Source: an uncultured Flavonifractor sp. (GTDB lineage: Bacteria; Bacillota; Clostridia; Oscillospirales; Oscillospiraceae). From it: 53,804 bases of DNA. A program made the position numbers and the translations under genes. Shown here piece after piece: positions 18,084-26,031 of the stretch. The notes under the pieces were generated by a model. It saw only the letters and a program-made list of their open reading frames with translations, was not told the DNA's origin and did not search any database. Position 1 is the first letter of the stretch. The number at the start of each line of letters is the position of its first letter. The DNA is taken from NCBI RefSeq assembly GCF_944383115.1, contig NZ_CALWOJ010000006.1, forward strand, positions 1-53,804. The letters run 5' to 3'.

Positions 18084-18869
18084 ATGCCAGGAACCATTTT
18101 TGCCAGCGATCTGGACAACACGCTGCTCTTCTCATGGAAACACGCTGTGGAGGGCGACCTCTGCGTGGAGTTTCTCAACGGGGCGCCCCAGGGCTATTTG
18201 ACCGGGGAGGCGCCGTCGTACCTGGAACGGATCATGCGGCACGCCCTTTTTGTCCCGGTCACCAGCCGGTCGGTGGAGCAGTATCTGCGCATCCAGTTTC
18301 CACACCGCTGCCGCCCCCGGTATGCGGTGGCGGCCAACGGCGCGCTGCTGCTGACGGACGGCAAGATCGACCCGGCATGGCGGGAGGAGTTTACCCAGGC
18401 GGTGGCCCCGTGGCAGGACGCCCTTCAGGCCGCCCTGGAGGCTCTGTCCGCCCTGCCCCAGGGCAAACGCTGCCGCATTGTGGACGGGATGTTCGCCTTT
18501 GCCGCCTGCGATAACCCCCAGGACGCCCTTGCGCTGAGCGGCGCGCTGGAGGGCGTCACCCCCCTCCAGGTATCGGTCACGGGGCGGAAGGTCTACCTGT
18601 TCCCCCCGCCGGTCAACAAAGGCGCCGCCGTCCAGAAGCTGCGCCGCCGCCTTCAGGCGGATCGGGTCATCTGCGCCGGAGACAGCGTGATTGACGTACC
18701 CATGCTGCAACAGGCGGACGTAGCCATCCTGCCTGATGCGGCGCTGCTGGAGGGCGCGCAGTCCTCCGCCCAAGTGGTCTGCGCGCCGCCGGGCCGCTTC
18801 TACGACTTCGTGTTGCAGGAGGCGCTGCGCCGCGTCTCTCCACAGCCCTGCCCGAACCAGACCGGTTGA
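18084..18869 (+). CDS. HAD-superfamily phosphatase of the Ter biosynthetic module
   Basis: A 261-residue haloacid-dehalogenase fold enzyme. Motif I is ASDLDNTLL with the nucleophile Asp at about residue 9, motif II is a Ser/Thr in PVTSRS, the Lys is in NKGAAVQKL, and motif IV is CAGDSVIDVPML. The layout suits a Cof-type sugar- or nucleotide-phosphatase with a C2 cap. It starts two bases after the StiP-like gene, so it is coupled to it. In published descriptions of Ter clusters a HAD enzyme is proposed to remove phosphate from the nucleoside-like product. The actual substrate is unknown. Confidence 0.86.
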   Translation: MPGTIFASDLDNTLLFSWKHAVEGDLCVEFLNGAPQGYLTGEAPSYLERIMRHALFVPVTSRSVEQYLRIQFPHRCRPRYAVAANGALLLTDGKIDPAWREEFTQAVAPWQDALQAALEALSALPQGKRCRIVDGMFAFAACDNPQDALALSGALEGVTPLQVSVTGRKVYLFPPPVNKGAAVQKLRRRLQADRVICAGDSVIDVPMLQQADVAILPDAALLEGAQSSAQVVCAPPGRFYDFVLQEALRRVSPQPCPNQTG

Positions 18870-18940
18870 TCCCCTTCCCCGCCGGTACTTGCAACCTATC
18901 CCTCCATTGAGAACACCTTATCTGCAAAGGAGCGGAACCT

Positions 18941-20287
18941 ATGGCAGACTACAGGCAGTATTTCCAGGCGGTCCTCCGGCCGTCCTCCGACCATATGATC
19001 GAGGAATTTTTTGCGCTGAGCGGCAGATACTCCAACTTTCAGAAAGAGACCTGCTTCATCCGCTATCTGAGCCGGGGAAACTACGGTCCCATCATGGAGA
19101 AGCTCCGTCTGTGGCAGGAGGACCCCTCGGCCCGGCGCAGCGGCTATGTGTTTGTACCCGCCCTGGCCAGGCAGCCGGATCAGACGGAGCTGGCCAACTA
19201 TGTGACGCTCTATCACCAGGGGGACTGTCAGCTGCCCTTCCACTTTGAAAACAACATCCTGGAGGGCGTGTTTCAGGCCCAGTTTCGTCACACCCTGGAC
19301 CTGTTCCGGCAGAGCCGGGGCCGGGCGGAGGAATCCATCATCAGAAACGCCGCCATTAAGCTGCTGTACTGGATCGACCTGTATTTCCCCCAGCTCTTCA
19401 CCCAGACCCGCGCCATCCGCTGCTTCCCCAAGTTTGCGTGCGGCGGGACGGTGAAGCTGCCGGAATACCTGTTTCTCTGCCTGCTCTACCAGATGGGCTG
19501 CGACGTGCTGTATGTGGGACGGGACCAGGACGTGTGCGTCACCGACCCCGACCTGCTCCGCCTGTCCGTGCTGCTGGAAGAACCGGAACAGCAGCAGCCG
19601 CAGCTCCGCCCGGCGGAGGAGATCAGAACCCGCCCCGGCGTCTCCATTCCCCGGCGGCCGGCGGAGGCTCCCCCCGTTCCGCGGCAGGCCCCACCCGCGC
19701 CCGCTGCCAACGGGCAGCCGCTGGAATATACCGAACTTGCCAAACTGGCCCTTTCCGTGGTCATGCTCCAGGTATATGACCAGAACGACCAGTGCTTCAA
19801 AACCGGCTCGGGCGTCATTGTCAACCAGTCGGGCTACATCCTGACCAACTTCCATGTGGTGGCCGGCGGCCGCTATTTCGGCATCCTGCTGGAAGAGGAG
19901 CAGGACGTCTGCTACACCGACGAGCTGATCAAGTATAATCAGGATCTGGATCTTGCCATCCTGCGCATGAACAAGCGCAGAGCGCCCATCCCCATCTGGA
20001 AGGATTCCTCCCCACTGGTCAGGGGTCAGAAAGTGGTGGCTATCGGAAGTCCCCTGGGCCTGTTCAACACGGTCTCCGACGGGATCATCTCAGGGTTCCG
20101 CATGGTGGGAGAACGCTCCATGATCCAGTTTACCGCCCCCACTTCCCACGGCAGCAGCGGCGGGGCGCTGCTGGATTTGTACGGCAACCTGATCGGCATC
20201 ATCACCGGCGGATTTGACGACGGCCAGAACCTTAACCTGGCTGTGGATGCCAAAACCATACTGGCTTTTTCCAAGGGGCTCTTGTGA
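18941..20287 (+). CDS. Trypsin-like (HtrA-type) serine protease with a YceG-like N-terminal domain
   Basis: A 448-residue two-part protein. Residues about 270-448 are an S1C/HtrA-type protease with the triad His about 305 (LTNFHVV), Asp about 335-337 (DLDLAIL) and Ser about 406 (HGSSGGALL). No PDZ domain, signal peptide or membrane anchor is visible, so it should be cytosolic. Residues about 1-215 share a pattern with YceG of the same cluster: RNAAIKLLYWIDLYF against RNAYIKYMCWLYYKF, then a GCD-centred helix and an Asp-rich tail. A proline-rich linker (about 215-265) joins the parts. It is the last gene of the plus-strand Ter operon; its terminator follows at once. Confidence 0.83.
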   Translation: MADYRQYFQAVLRPSSDHMIEEFFALSGRYSNFQKETCFIRYLSRGNYGPIMEKLRLWQEDPSARRSGYVFVPALARQPDQTELANYVTLYHQGDCQLPFHFENNILEGVFQAQFRHTLDLFRQSRGRAEESIIRNAAIKLLYWIDLYFPQLFTQTRAIRCFPKFACGGTVKLPEYLFLCLLYQMGCDVLYVGRDQDVCVTDPDLLRLSVLLEEPEQQQPQLRPAEEIRTRPGVSIPRRPAEAPPVPRQAPPAPAANGQPLEYTELAKLALSVVMLQVYDQNDQCFKTGSGVIVNQSGYILTNFHVVAGGRYFGILLEEEQDVCYTDELIKYNQDLDLAILRMNKRRAPIPIWKDSSPLVRGQKVVAIGSPLGLFNTVSDGIISGFRMVGERSMIQFTAPTSHGSSGGALLDLYGNLIGIITGGFDDGQNLNLAVDAKTILAFSKGLL

Positions 20288-20304
20288 TCCGGTACAGGAT
20301 AACA

Positions 20305-20345
20305 AGCAGGGGTCTCCGGGCGCTGAGCGCCCGGAGACCCCTGCT
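20305..20345. terminator. Bidirectional terminator closing the Ter operon
   Basis: A nearly uninterrupted 20-base inverted repeat (20305-20324 with 20326-20345). It lies between the convergent protease and AIM24-family genes. T-runs are short, but the stem is very stable. Confidence 0.8.
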
Positions 20346-20363
20346 GTATCTTACCGCTGTTGT

Positions 20364-21044
20364 TCAGTTGCTGCCTTTGGGCAGGAAGGGGAGCAGCGCA
20401 TCGGCAAGGCCGGTGACCGGCATGGTCTGGAGGGTCACCTTGCCGGGGCCGGTGATCACCGTATTGAACAGGCCCTCCCCGCCGAAGAGGACGTTTTTCA
20501 CGCCCTTGATCATCTGTACATCAATGGAACAGGTGGCGTCCATCATGGCCAGGTTGCCGGTATCCACCACAATGCTCTGCCCCGGCTTCAGCTCGTATTC
20601 CACCACCGAGCCGTCCAGTTCCACAAAGGCCATGCCGTAACCGGACAGCTTCTGCATGATAAAGCCCTCACCGCCGAAAAAGCCGGTTTTCATCTTTTTC
20701 TGGAAGTGGATGGACAGCTCCACTCCCTGCTCCGACGCCAGAAAGCCCCGCTTCTGCACGATGATCGGATGGGCCGGGTCGATAGGGATGGCCCGAATGG
20801 TGCCGGGCAGGCTGGAGCCAAAGGCAATCATGCCCGGGCCGCCTACCGCCGTATATGTATTCTGGAAGATGGAGTCACCGGAAAACATCCGGCCAAAGGC
20901 CTTGCCAATGCCCCCCGCGCCGGTAGACATCTCCATATTGGGGGACATCCAAACCATAGACCCCCGCTCGGTGATCATGGACTCGCCGGCGGCCACCTGA
21001 CAAATCACTACCGGCATGGGCTCTCCCTTGATCTCATACTGCAT
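20364..21044 (-). CDS. AIM24/TIGR00266-family protein
   Basis: A 226-residue all-beta protein of the AIM24 family: MQYEIKGEPMPVVICQVAAGESMITERG at the start, a Gly-rich helix GGIGKAFGRMFSG, FGSSLPGTIRAIPI, and the FFGGEGFIMQKLSG and NVLFGGEGLFNT blocks. Family members are often found next to TerD-type genes and are thought to be structural or membrane-associated, but no reaction is known. GAGGAGG lies ahead of the ATG. It faces the Ter operon across a terminator, so it is transcribed separately even if functionally related. Confidence 0.85.
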   Translation of the reverse strand: MQYEIKGEPMPVVICQVAAGESMITERGSMVWMSPNMEMSTGAGGIGKAFGRMFSGDSIFQNTYTAVGGPGMIAFGSSLPGTIRAIPIDPAHPIIVQKRGFLASEQGVELSIHFQKKMKTGFFGGEGFIMQKLSGYGMAFVELDGSVVEYELKPGQSIVVDTGNLAMMDATCSIDVQMIKGVKNVLFGGEGLFNTVITGPGKVTLQTMPVTGLADALLPFLPKGSN

Positions 21045-21119
21045 ACCATCGCCTCCTCATCAAATGGGTTTCCAAAATGAGTATACGATAGAGGCCGCTG
21101 GGATGCAAGCCGTTTTTCG

Positions 21120-21737
21120 TCAGACTTCCACCCCCTCCAGGCGCATGACCGACACCTCAAAGGCGGTGCGCTGACGGCTTTCGCCATTCTCCAGCTTGGT
21201 GTAGGCCCGGCTTTGGAGGCGGCCCTCCAGCCGCACCCCGTCCCCTACCTCCAGCTCGCCGCAGCAGCGGGCCAGGGCGCCCCAGGAGATGCAGGGCAGA
21301 TAGTCCGCCCGGCCGTACTTCCGGTTCACCGCCAGCATCAGATCGCAGATCTCCCGGCCCAGAGGGGTGCGTCGGAACACCGGCGGCTTGCACAGTACCC
21401 CGGCCAGGGTGAGCCGGTTCTCGTTGGGCCCCTCCCCCGGCTTGATGCTCTTGGCATGCAGGGTGATAACCAGCTTGCTGCCGGTGCCGCTTTTGTTGTT
21501 GAAGGAGCGCACCTCCCCCTCCACCTCCACCGGCATGCCCGCTTTTACCGGGCAATCCTCCAGCATCCCTTTGGGGACAATGACGTTGATGGTGTCCTCC
21601 GACCCGGACAGCCGGAGGACGGTGAGGGGAAAGGTCTCGTATACCACGCCGTGAGTCTCATGGGACCACACCGGGTCCGCCGCGGCGGTACCCCGGAGCA
21701 GCGCCCGGTTTTCATTCCATCCTGTCTGCATATCCAT
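21120..21737 (-). CDS. Tandem OB-fold single-stranded-DNA-binding-like protein
   Basis: A 205-residue protein with two OB-like halves. Residues 110-200 follow the SSB pattern well (NRLTLAGVLCKPPVFRRTPLG, LMLAVNRKYG, YLPCISWG, LEGRLQSRAY). Residues 8-100 form a more divergent OB domain (NRALLRGTAAADPVW). There is no acidic SSB tail, so it is probably not the main replicative SSB. The start at 21737 is set by AGGAG five bases upstream. It stands between the AIM24 gene and the eut operon on the same strand, with no evident link to either. Confidence 0.78.
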   Translation of the reverse strand: MDMQTGWNENRALLRGTAAADPVWSHETHGVVYETFPLTVLRLSGSEDTINVIVPKGMLEDCPVKAGMPVEVEGEVRSFNNKSGTGSKLVITLHAKSIKPGEGPNENRLTLAGVLCKPPVFRRTPLGREICDLMLAVNRKYGRADYLPCISWGALARCCGELEVGDGVRLEGRLQSRAYTKLENGESRQRTAFEVSVMRLEGVEV

Positions 21738-21800
21738 CCACACTCCTGCCTGTTTTGGGTAGCTGTGGAATCTATATGCGGGTTTGTCCCAGGATATGCC

Positions 21801-22217
21801 CTACTGCTGGTTCTGCCAGTCGGCGGGATAGACGAAATAGAGAAACCGGGCGTGGCCGGTGACCGAGAACTGGATCTCGCTGCCCTTGGGAATGTGGATC
21901 AGCTCCCCCGGCCCGGCGGACACCTTCTGCCCGTTGCACAGGATGTCCAGCCGCCCCTCCACCACATAGTCCATCTCGTCGTAGTTAAGGGTCCAGGGGA
22001 AGGTGGTATCGGTCATCTCCATGATACCCACCCCCAGCCTGGGGGACTGCTCCAGGGTGAACAGGTCACAGGTGTATACCTGGTCACCGGGGTTGCCGGT
22101 GATCATCCGGTGGGCCTCTGTAACGGTGATGGCAGGCACTTTCACCGCCTGCACCCCGCCCCCCAGATGCTCCAGCAGCACCTGGCGGATGATCTCTTCC
22201 AGCCGGTTACGCTCCAT
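21801..22217 (-). CDS. eutQ: Ethanolamine utilisation cupin EutQ
   Basis: A 138-residue EutQ-type cupin, shorter than enterobacterial EutQ because it has only the cupin domain plus an N-terminal amphipathic helix (RLEEIIRQVLLEHLGG). That helix looks like a microcompartment encapsulation peptide. The cupin core shows YDEMDYVVEGRLDI and PGELIHIPKGSEIQF. Acetate-kinase activity has been reported for a EutQ, but the role is debated. It is the last gene of the operon and overlaps eutH by 11 bases. Confidence 0.88.
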   Translation of the reverse strand: MERNRLEEIIRQVLLEHLGGGVQAVKVPAITVTEAHRMITGNPGDQVYTCDLFTLEQSPRLGVGIMEMTDTTFPWTLNYDEMDYVVEGRLDILCNGQKVSAGPGELIHIPKGSEIQFSVTGHARFLYFVYPADWQNQQ

Positions 22218-23295
22218 GCCGCTCCTCCTTTCGGGTCAGGAACATAGCCACCGCCACGGCGGTGACGCCGCCCACCAGCTTGCCCACGATCATGGGGAAG
22301 ATCATGGTGGAATCAAAGCCGGCGGTAAAGCCCAGATGGTCGCCGAACACGAAGGCCGCCGACACGGCGAAGGCCACGTTGATAATCTTGCCCCGGCGGT
22401 CCATGTCGTGGAGCATCTGGAACATGGGGATGTTGTTGGCCAGAGTGGCCACCATCCCCGCCGCCGCCACGTCGTTCATGCCCAGAAGGCTGCCCAGCTT
22501 CATCAGGGGCTTGCGGAACACCTTGGTAATGACGTACACCAGGGGGAAGGCCCCCGCCAGCACGATGGCGATATCGCCCACGATGCTGATGCCCTCGTCA
22601 ATGGAGTTGAGGCCGGGGATGACGGTGAGGGGGGTCAGGGCCTCAATGATGGCGGCGGCCAGGCCGATGGTGATGATGATGACAATGATGCGGCCAAAGA
22701 CCTGGAAGCCCTTCACCATGCCGTTAGGCACAAAGGCCAGCCCCAGGGCGATGAGTACCGCGAACAGGATGATGGGCAGCAGATTGCGGGCCACCATCCC
22801 CACCGGGAACCCGGCCACCAGGCCGCCCACAAAGCTGCCGATGGGAATGGTGATGACGCCGGCCAGCACGCCGGTGGCCAGGGCGGGTCGGTCCTCGGCT
22901 TTAATGATACCCAGGCCCACCGGGATGGTAAAGACGATGGTGGGCCCCAGCATGGCGCCCACGATGAGGCCGCCGAACTGGCCCGCCTCCTCGGTCAGGG
23001 CCAGCTCCTGGGCCAGAGGGGCGCCTCCCATGTCGTTGGCCAGGATGGTGCCGGCAAACATGGCCGGGTCGGCCCCCAGGGCCTGATAGAAAGGCACCAC
23101 CACCGGCCGCAGCAGGTTGGCCAGCACCGGGGCCAGGCAGATGATACCCACCATAGCCAGGGCCAGGGAGCCCATAGCCAGGATACCCTCCTCAAACTTC
23201 TCCCCCAGGCCGAACCGGTTGCCGATGATCCGGTCGATGGCGCCCAGGGCCATAAAGAGTACCATCAGATAGACGATGATCTCGTTGATGGACAT
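22207..23295 (-). CDS. eutH: Ethanolamine permease EutH
   Basis: A 362-residue, very hydrophobic protein with about ten to eleven membrane segments, typical of EutH (ALGAIDRIIGNRFGLGEKFEEG at the start, ANDMGGAPLAQELA, GLIVGAMLGPTIVFTIPV). EutH helps ethanolamine enter the cell when it is scarce. It lies between eutN and eutQ, as in clostridial eut loci. AGGGA precedes the ATG. Confidence 0.93.
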   Translation of the reverse strand: MSINEIIVYLMVLFMALGAIDRIIGNRFGLGEKFEEGILAMGSLALAMVGIICLAPVLANLLRPVVVPFYQALGADPAMFAGTILANDMGGAPLAQELALTEEAGQFGGLIVGAMLGPTIVFTIPVGLGIIKAEDRPALATGVLAGVITIPIGSFVGGLVAGFPVGMVARNLLPIILFAVLIALGLAFVPNGMVKGFQVFGRIIVIIITIGLAAAIIEALTPLTVIPGLNSIDEGISIVGDIAIVLAGAFPLVYVITKVFRKPLMKLGSLLGMNDVAAAGMVATLANNIPMFQMLHDMDRRGKIINVAFAVSAAFVFGDHLGFTAGFDSTMIFPMIVGKLVGGVTAVAVAMFLTRKEERHGA

Positions 23296-23343
23296 AAACT
23301 GTCCCTCCCTTTTGTAAAACGGAGCGGCGCGGGGGCCGCCCCC

Positions 23344-23574
23344 TTATGGATCAATGATCCCAATGACGGCGGCGTCCACCGGTACGTCCGCACCGGCGGC
23401 AATGCGGGCCGCCCCGCCGGTGGCAATGAGGACCCGCTCGCCCTCACCCGCCCCCACGCAGTCGGCACACACCATCAGTCTGTCCCCCACCTCCACCGTC
23501 AGAAAGGTCTGGCCGGTGAGGTTGGGGGCTTTTTTTGTGGCCCATACCTTACCGGCCACCTGTCCCAGCAACAC
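23344..23574 (-). CDS. eutN: Microcompartment vertex protein EutN (CcmL family)
   Basis: A 76-residue EutN/CcmL pentamer protein that caps the vertices of the shell. It starts MLLGQVAGKVWATKKAPNLTG and has the family's GAGEGERVLIATGGAAR loop and the VDAAVIGIID end. The start is a GTG that overlaps the upstream small gene by 26 bases, so the two are translationally coupled. Confidence 0.93.
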   Translation of the reverse strand: MLLGQVAGKVWATKKAPNLTGQTFLTVEVGDRLMVCADCVGAGEGERVLIATGGAARIAAGADVPVDAAVIGIIDP

Positions 23575-23821
23575 AGATCCCCATCTCCCTCAGCTGCCGC
23601 TCCAGGGCCAGGCAGCGGCGATAGATTGACGGCGGGGCGGTGCGGCGGTAGAGCCGGTACTCCAGCGCCTTCCGCTCCAGACACACCCGCGCCCCCGCCA
23701 GCAGGGCGGCCAGCACCTCGGTCTCCCCCGGACTGGCCGGGGCCAGGGCGGCCAGCCGTCCCATAGCCCCTACCGGCAGCCAGGTAATCACCAGGGTGCG
23801 CCCCCGCCACTCCAGCCTCAC
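23549..23821 (-). CDS. Small eut-locus protein between pduL and eutN (possibly TIGR02536-like, N-terminally short)
   Basis: About 90 residues from a GTG at 23821. It occupies the slot between pduL and eutN that in other Firmicutes holds a poorly known ethanolamine-utilisation protein. Its C-terminal half (ARVCLERKALEYRLYRRTAPPSIYRR) is what I recall for that family, which I believe is longer; if so, this copy has lost its N-terminus. The GTG overlaps the TGA that ends the duplicated pduL tail. No function can be given. Confidence in the frame is moderate, in the family low. Confidence 0.5.
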   Translation of the reverse strand: MRLEWRGRTLVITWLPVGAMGRLAALAPASPGETEVLAALLAGARVCLERKALEYRLYRRTAPPSIYRRCLALERQLREMGICVAGTGGR

Positions 23822-24024
23822 GGCAAAATCAGTCCCCGGTCGCCTTTTTTGAACCCGCAGGCATTGGCCTCTGTCTCCCCACAAAAGGCATAGCCTTTTG
23901 CGGGGGCCCCGGACTTTTTATCTGCTCGGGCGAAGTGAATTCGCCCTGCGCCGAGGTTTTGCCACTGGCAAAACGCTCGTGACGCGCCAAAAGGCGCGGT
24001 AACTCCTCGGCCAACATCAGACAT
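23818..24024 (-). pseudogene. Chimeric 68-codon frame: repeat module read into a second PduL C-terminus
   Basis: Downstream of the complete pduL, an ATG with AGGAGG upstream opens a 68-codon frame that runs through the multi-hairpin repeat (QNLGAGRIHFARAD). It ends in EANACGFKKGDRGLILP, almost the same as the true PduL end (EANACGFKKGDRALILPGG). The two tail copies differ mainly at silent codon positions, so the extra tail is not a fresh copy. It is most simply the remnant of another pduL brought in with the downstream genes. It is unlikely to be a functional protein. Confidence 0.6.
23881..23999. repeat. Multi-hairpin repeat module, copy 1 (in eut operon)
   Basis: Four hairpins stand in a row: CAAAAGGC/GCCTTTTG, GGGCGAA/TTCGCCC, GTTTTGCC/GGCAAAAC and CGCGCC/GGCGCG. 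A 27-base core at 23920-23946 is identical to 28207-28233 in copy 2, and the following GTTTTGCC hairpin is shared too. It resembles REP/BIME-type elements, which affect mRNA ends or serve as recombination points. Confidence 0.78.
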
Positions 24025-24028
24025 GGCT

Positions 24029-24658
24029 CTATCCTCCTGGCAGGATCAACGCCCGGTCACCCTTTTTGAAGCCGCAGGCATTTGCTTCGTCATAGTCAAT
24101 GTGGGCTGCAGCAGCAAACTGGGGGGATACCCGCACCTCCACCCCTTCAAAGGTGAGGGGGCGCTGGGTGAGGCACTTGAGCCGCACCTCCTGCCCGTTT
24201 TCCACCCCGAAGCGGGCGGCGTCCGCCGGGGTCATGTGGATGTGCCGCTTGGCGGCAATAACCCCCCGGTTCAGCCGCAGCACCCGGTCTCCATTGCGCA
24301 GGGTGATGCCGGGGGTGCCCTCAATGTCCCCCGACAGCCGCACCGGGGGCGTAATGCCCAGCACCACGCCGTCGGTGAGGGAGATCTCCACCTGGCTCTC
24401 CTTCCGCTCGGGGCCCAGCACCACCACGTTGGGGATGGACCCTTTCGGCCCCTCCAGAGTCACCCGCTGGGCGGCGGCAAACTGCCCCGGCTGGGACAGG
24501 TCCTTCACCCGGGCAAGCTGGAAGCCGGGGCCGAACAGAGTCTCCAGATCGGCCCGGGACAGGTGGACGTGGCGGCCGCTGGCCTCCACCTCCACCGTCA
24601 GGCGGTTTACGATCTGTGCCGCCAGGGCCTCAATATTGATGGTATTAAGCGTGTTCAT
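24029..24658 (-). CDS. pduL: Phosphate acyltransferase PduL (EutD role)
   Basis: A 209-residue PduL-type phosphotransacylase, which converts acetyl-CoA made by EutE to acetyl phosphate inside the microcompartment and recycles CoA. The two zinc-site motifs are clear: ASGRHVHLS near residue 27 and AKRHIHMTP near residue 132. The N-terminal helix (INIEALAAQIVNRL) fits an encapsulation peptide. It overlaps eutT by 14 bases. A second, diverged copy of its last 17 codons lies downstream (23818-23870). Confidence 0.93.
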   Translation of the reverse strand: MNTLNTINIEALAAQIVNRLTVEVEASGRHVHLSRADLETLFGPGFQLARVKDLSQPGQFAAAQRVTLEGPKGSIPNVVVLGPERKESQVEISLTDGVVLGITPPVRLSGDIEGTPGITLRNGDRVLRLNRGVIAAKRHIHMTPADAARFGVENGQEVRLKCLTQRPLTFEGVEVRVSPQFAAAAHIDYDEANACGFKKGDRALILPGG

Positions 24659-25367
24659 ATTGTCCCGCCTTTAACTTGATCATCATGATCCACATGAGGG
24701 AGGACAGCCGGTTCAGGGCCAGGATGATGTCCCCCCGGGTCACATTGCCCTCCACATCCTTGAAGGCGGCGTAGGCCGACAGTTCGGTCTGCCGCACCAG
24801 AGTGCGCACCTTGTTCACCGCCAGCAGGGCGGGCCCGTCGGTGTAGGCGGGCAGGAAGTGGGGCTGGCCCAGGTGCTTATCCGGGTAGTGGGAATACTCC
24901 CGCAGCTGCCCGGCGTCGTAGCCGCACAGGTGCAGCTCCCCCACCGGCTCGTCCAGCACATCGCACCGGATGAGCCGCCGCACCAGGGCCAGAGCCTCCT
25001 CCAGTTCCTTTACCAGAAGCGGATAGGCCTGGGACGCCTGCTGGGCCAGCATGATCTCCCCCTCCAGGGCGTCGATCATGCCCCGGAAGGCGATGCGGGG
25101 GTGGTCCTTACGCACCAGGATGTTGCCCTTCAGGTGGGTCATATGCTCCGGCTTTTCGTTCAAAGTGGCGCCGAAGAGGGTACGGTATTTACCAGGGGCG
25201 GGTGCGCCGGCATCCTCCCGCCCCTGAGGGAATACCGCCTGAATCTTGTGGGCGGCCAGCCAGTCCCGGGCGCCGGGGGTCAGCTTCTGGTCGCGGTTGA
25301 CCACCACCGGCCCCCGGGTGCCGTTGTCCGACATGCGCCGCACGTCCTCACGGGTGAGCAGCTCCAT
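24645..25367 (-). CDS. eutT: Cobalamin adenosyltransferase EutT
   Basis: A 240-residue EutT-like corrinoid adenosyltransferase, making adenosylcobalamin for the EutBC lyase. It shows MELLTREDVRRM, the MTHLKGNILVRKDHPRIAFRGMIDALE block shared with EutT, and two C-terminal helices. A His/Cys-bearing stretch (RCDVLDEPVGELHLCGYD) is where EutT enzymes carry metal ligands, but the exact enterobacterial CCxxC pattern is not seen. It starts one base after the eutM stop and overlaps pduL. Confidence 0.85.
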   Translation of the reverse strand: MELLTREDVRRMSDNGTRGPVVVNRDQKLTPGARDWLAAHKIQAVFPQGREDAGAPAPGKYRTLFGATLNEKPEHMTHLKGNILVRKDHPRIAFRGMIDALEGEIMLAQQASQAYPLLVKELEEALALVRRLIRCDVLDEPVGELHLCGYDAGQLREYSHYPDKHLGQPHFLPAYTDGPALLAVNKVRTLVRQTELSAYAAFKDVEGNVTRGDIILALNRLSSLMWIMMIKLKAGQYEHA

Positions 25368-26030
25368 TTATTCGCTCATGCCCTCGCCGCCGTGGGGCAG
25401 AATGTGGTCCACCTCGGCATGGGGACGGGGGATGACGTGGACGGAGATCAGCTCGCCCACCTTCTCGGCGGCGGCGGCGCCGGCGTCGGTGGCGGCGTTG
25501 ACGGCTCCCACGTCGCCCCGGACCATGACGGTTACCAGACCGCCGCCCACCTGCTCCTTGCCCACCAGCTGCACGTTGGCGGCCTTCACCATCGCGTCGG
25601 CGGCCTCAATGGCCCCCACCAGTCCCTTGGTTTCCACCATACCCAGCGCGTTCGTATTTGCCATGTTCTGTTTCCTCCTGTCAGTTGTCTGTTTCATAGG
25701 CTCCGCCGGTTGGGCGGGCGCCGGTTTGCTTCTTCTGCCCCGGCCCGGCTGGGCCTTCTTCTTTTGGGTCTCCGGGGGATGCTGGGCGGCGTAGCTGCCG
25801 CTGCCCGCCCCCTTATGCCCCGGCGCGGCCAGGGCCGCCTCCACCGGCATGTGGGGGGCTCCCCCCGCCTGGCCGGCCTCCTCCCCGTTGGCGGAGCGGA
25901 CATCGTGTTCCATGTCCTCCTCCAGCCCCTGGGGTTTTTCGGCCAGCAGGGCATTGGTCAGGTTCTGGGCCTCCTGCAAGATGGCCTCATGGGGGTCCAG
26001 CAGCACGCCGTCGGCGTTGACTTCGCTCAT
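25368..26030 (-). CDS. eutM: EutM-type shell protein with a 122-residue N-terminal extension and an internal start
   Basis: The full 220-residue frame starts at an ATG with GAGGT, two bases after eutE. Residues 1-122 are a predicted amphipathic helix ([19 protein letters not shown]) and a disordered Pro/Gly/Lys/Arg-rich linker. Residues 123-220 are a complete BMC shell protein ([20 protein letters not shown] and [21 protein letters not shown]). This inner part has its own ATG at 25664 with a strong AGGAGG nine bases upstream, so the gene can make both an extended and a standard hexameric shell protein. The BMC part is certain; translation of the extension is inference from the ribosome site and composition. 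Confidence 0.85.
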   Translation of the reverse strand: MSEVNADGVLLDPHEAILQEAQNLTNALLAEKPQGLEEDMEHDVRSANGEEAGQAGGAPHMPVEAALAAPGHKGAGSGSYAAQHPPETQKKKAQPGRGRRSKPAPAQPAEPMKQTTDRRKQNMANTNALGMVETKGLVGAIEAADAMVKAANVQLVGKEQVGGGLVTVMVRGDVGAVNAATDAGAAAAEKVGELISVHVIPRPHAEVDHILPHGGEGMSE

Positions 26031-26031
26031 C

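Noticed and set aside
23829-24017. A second frame through repeat copy 1 (starting MLAEELPRLLARHERF)
   Set aside because: No ribosome site as good as that of the overlapping 68-codon frame, and no similarity to any eut protein.
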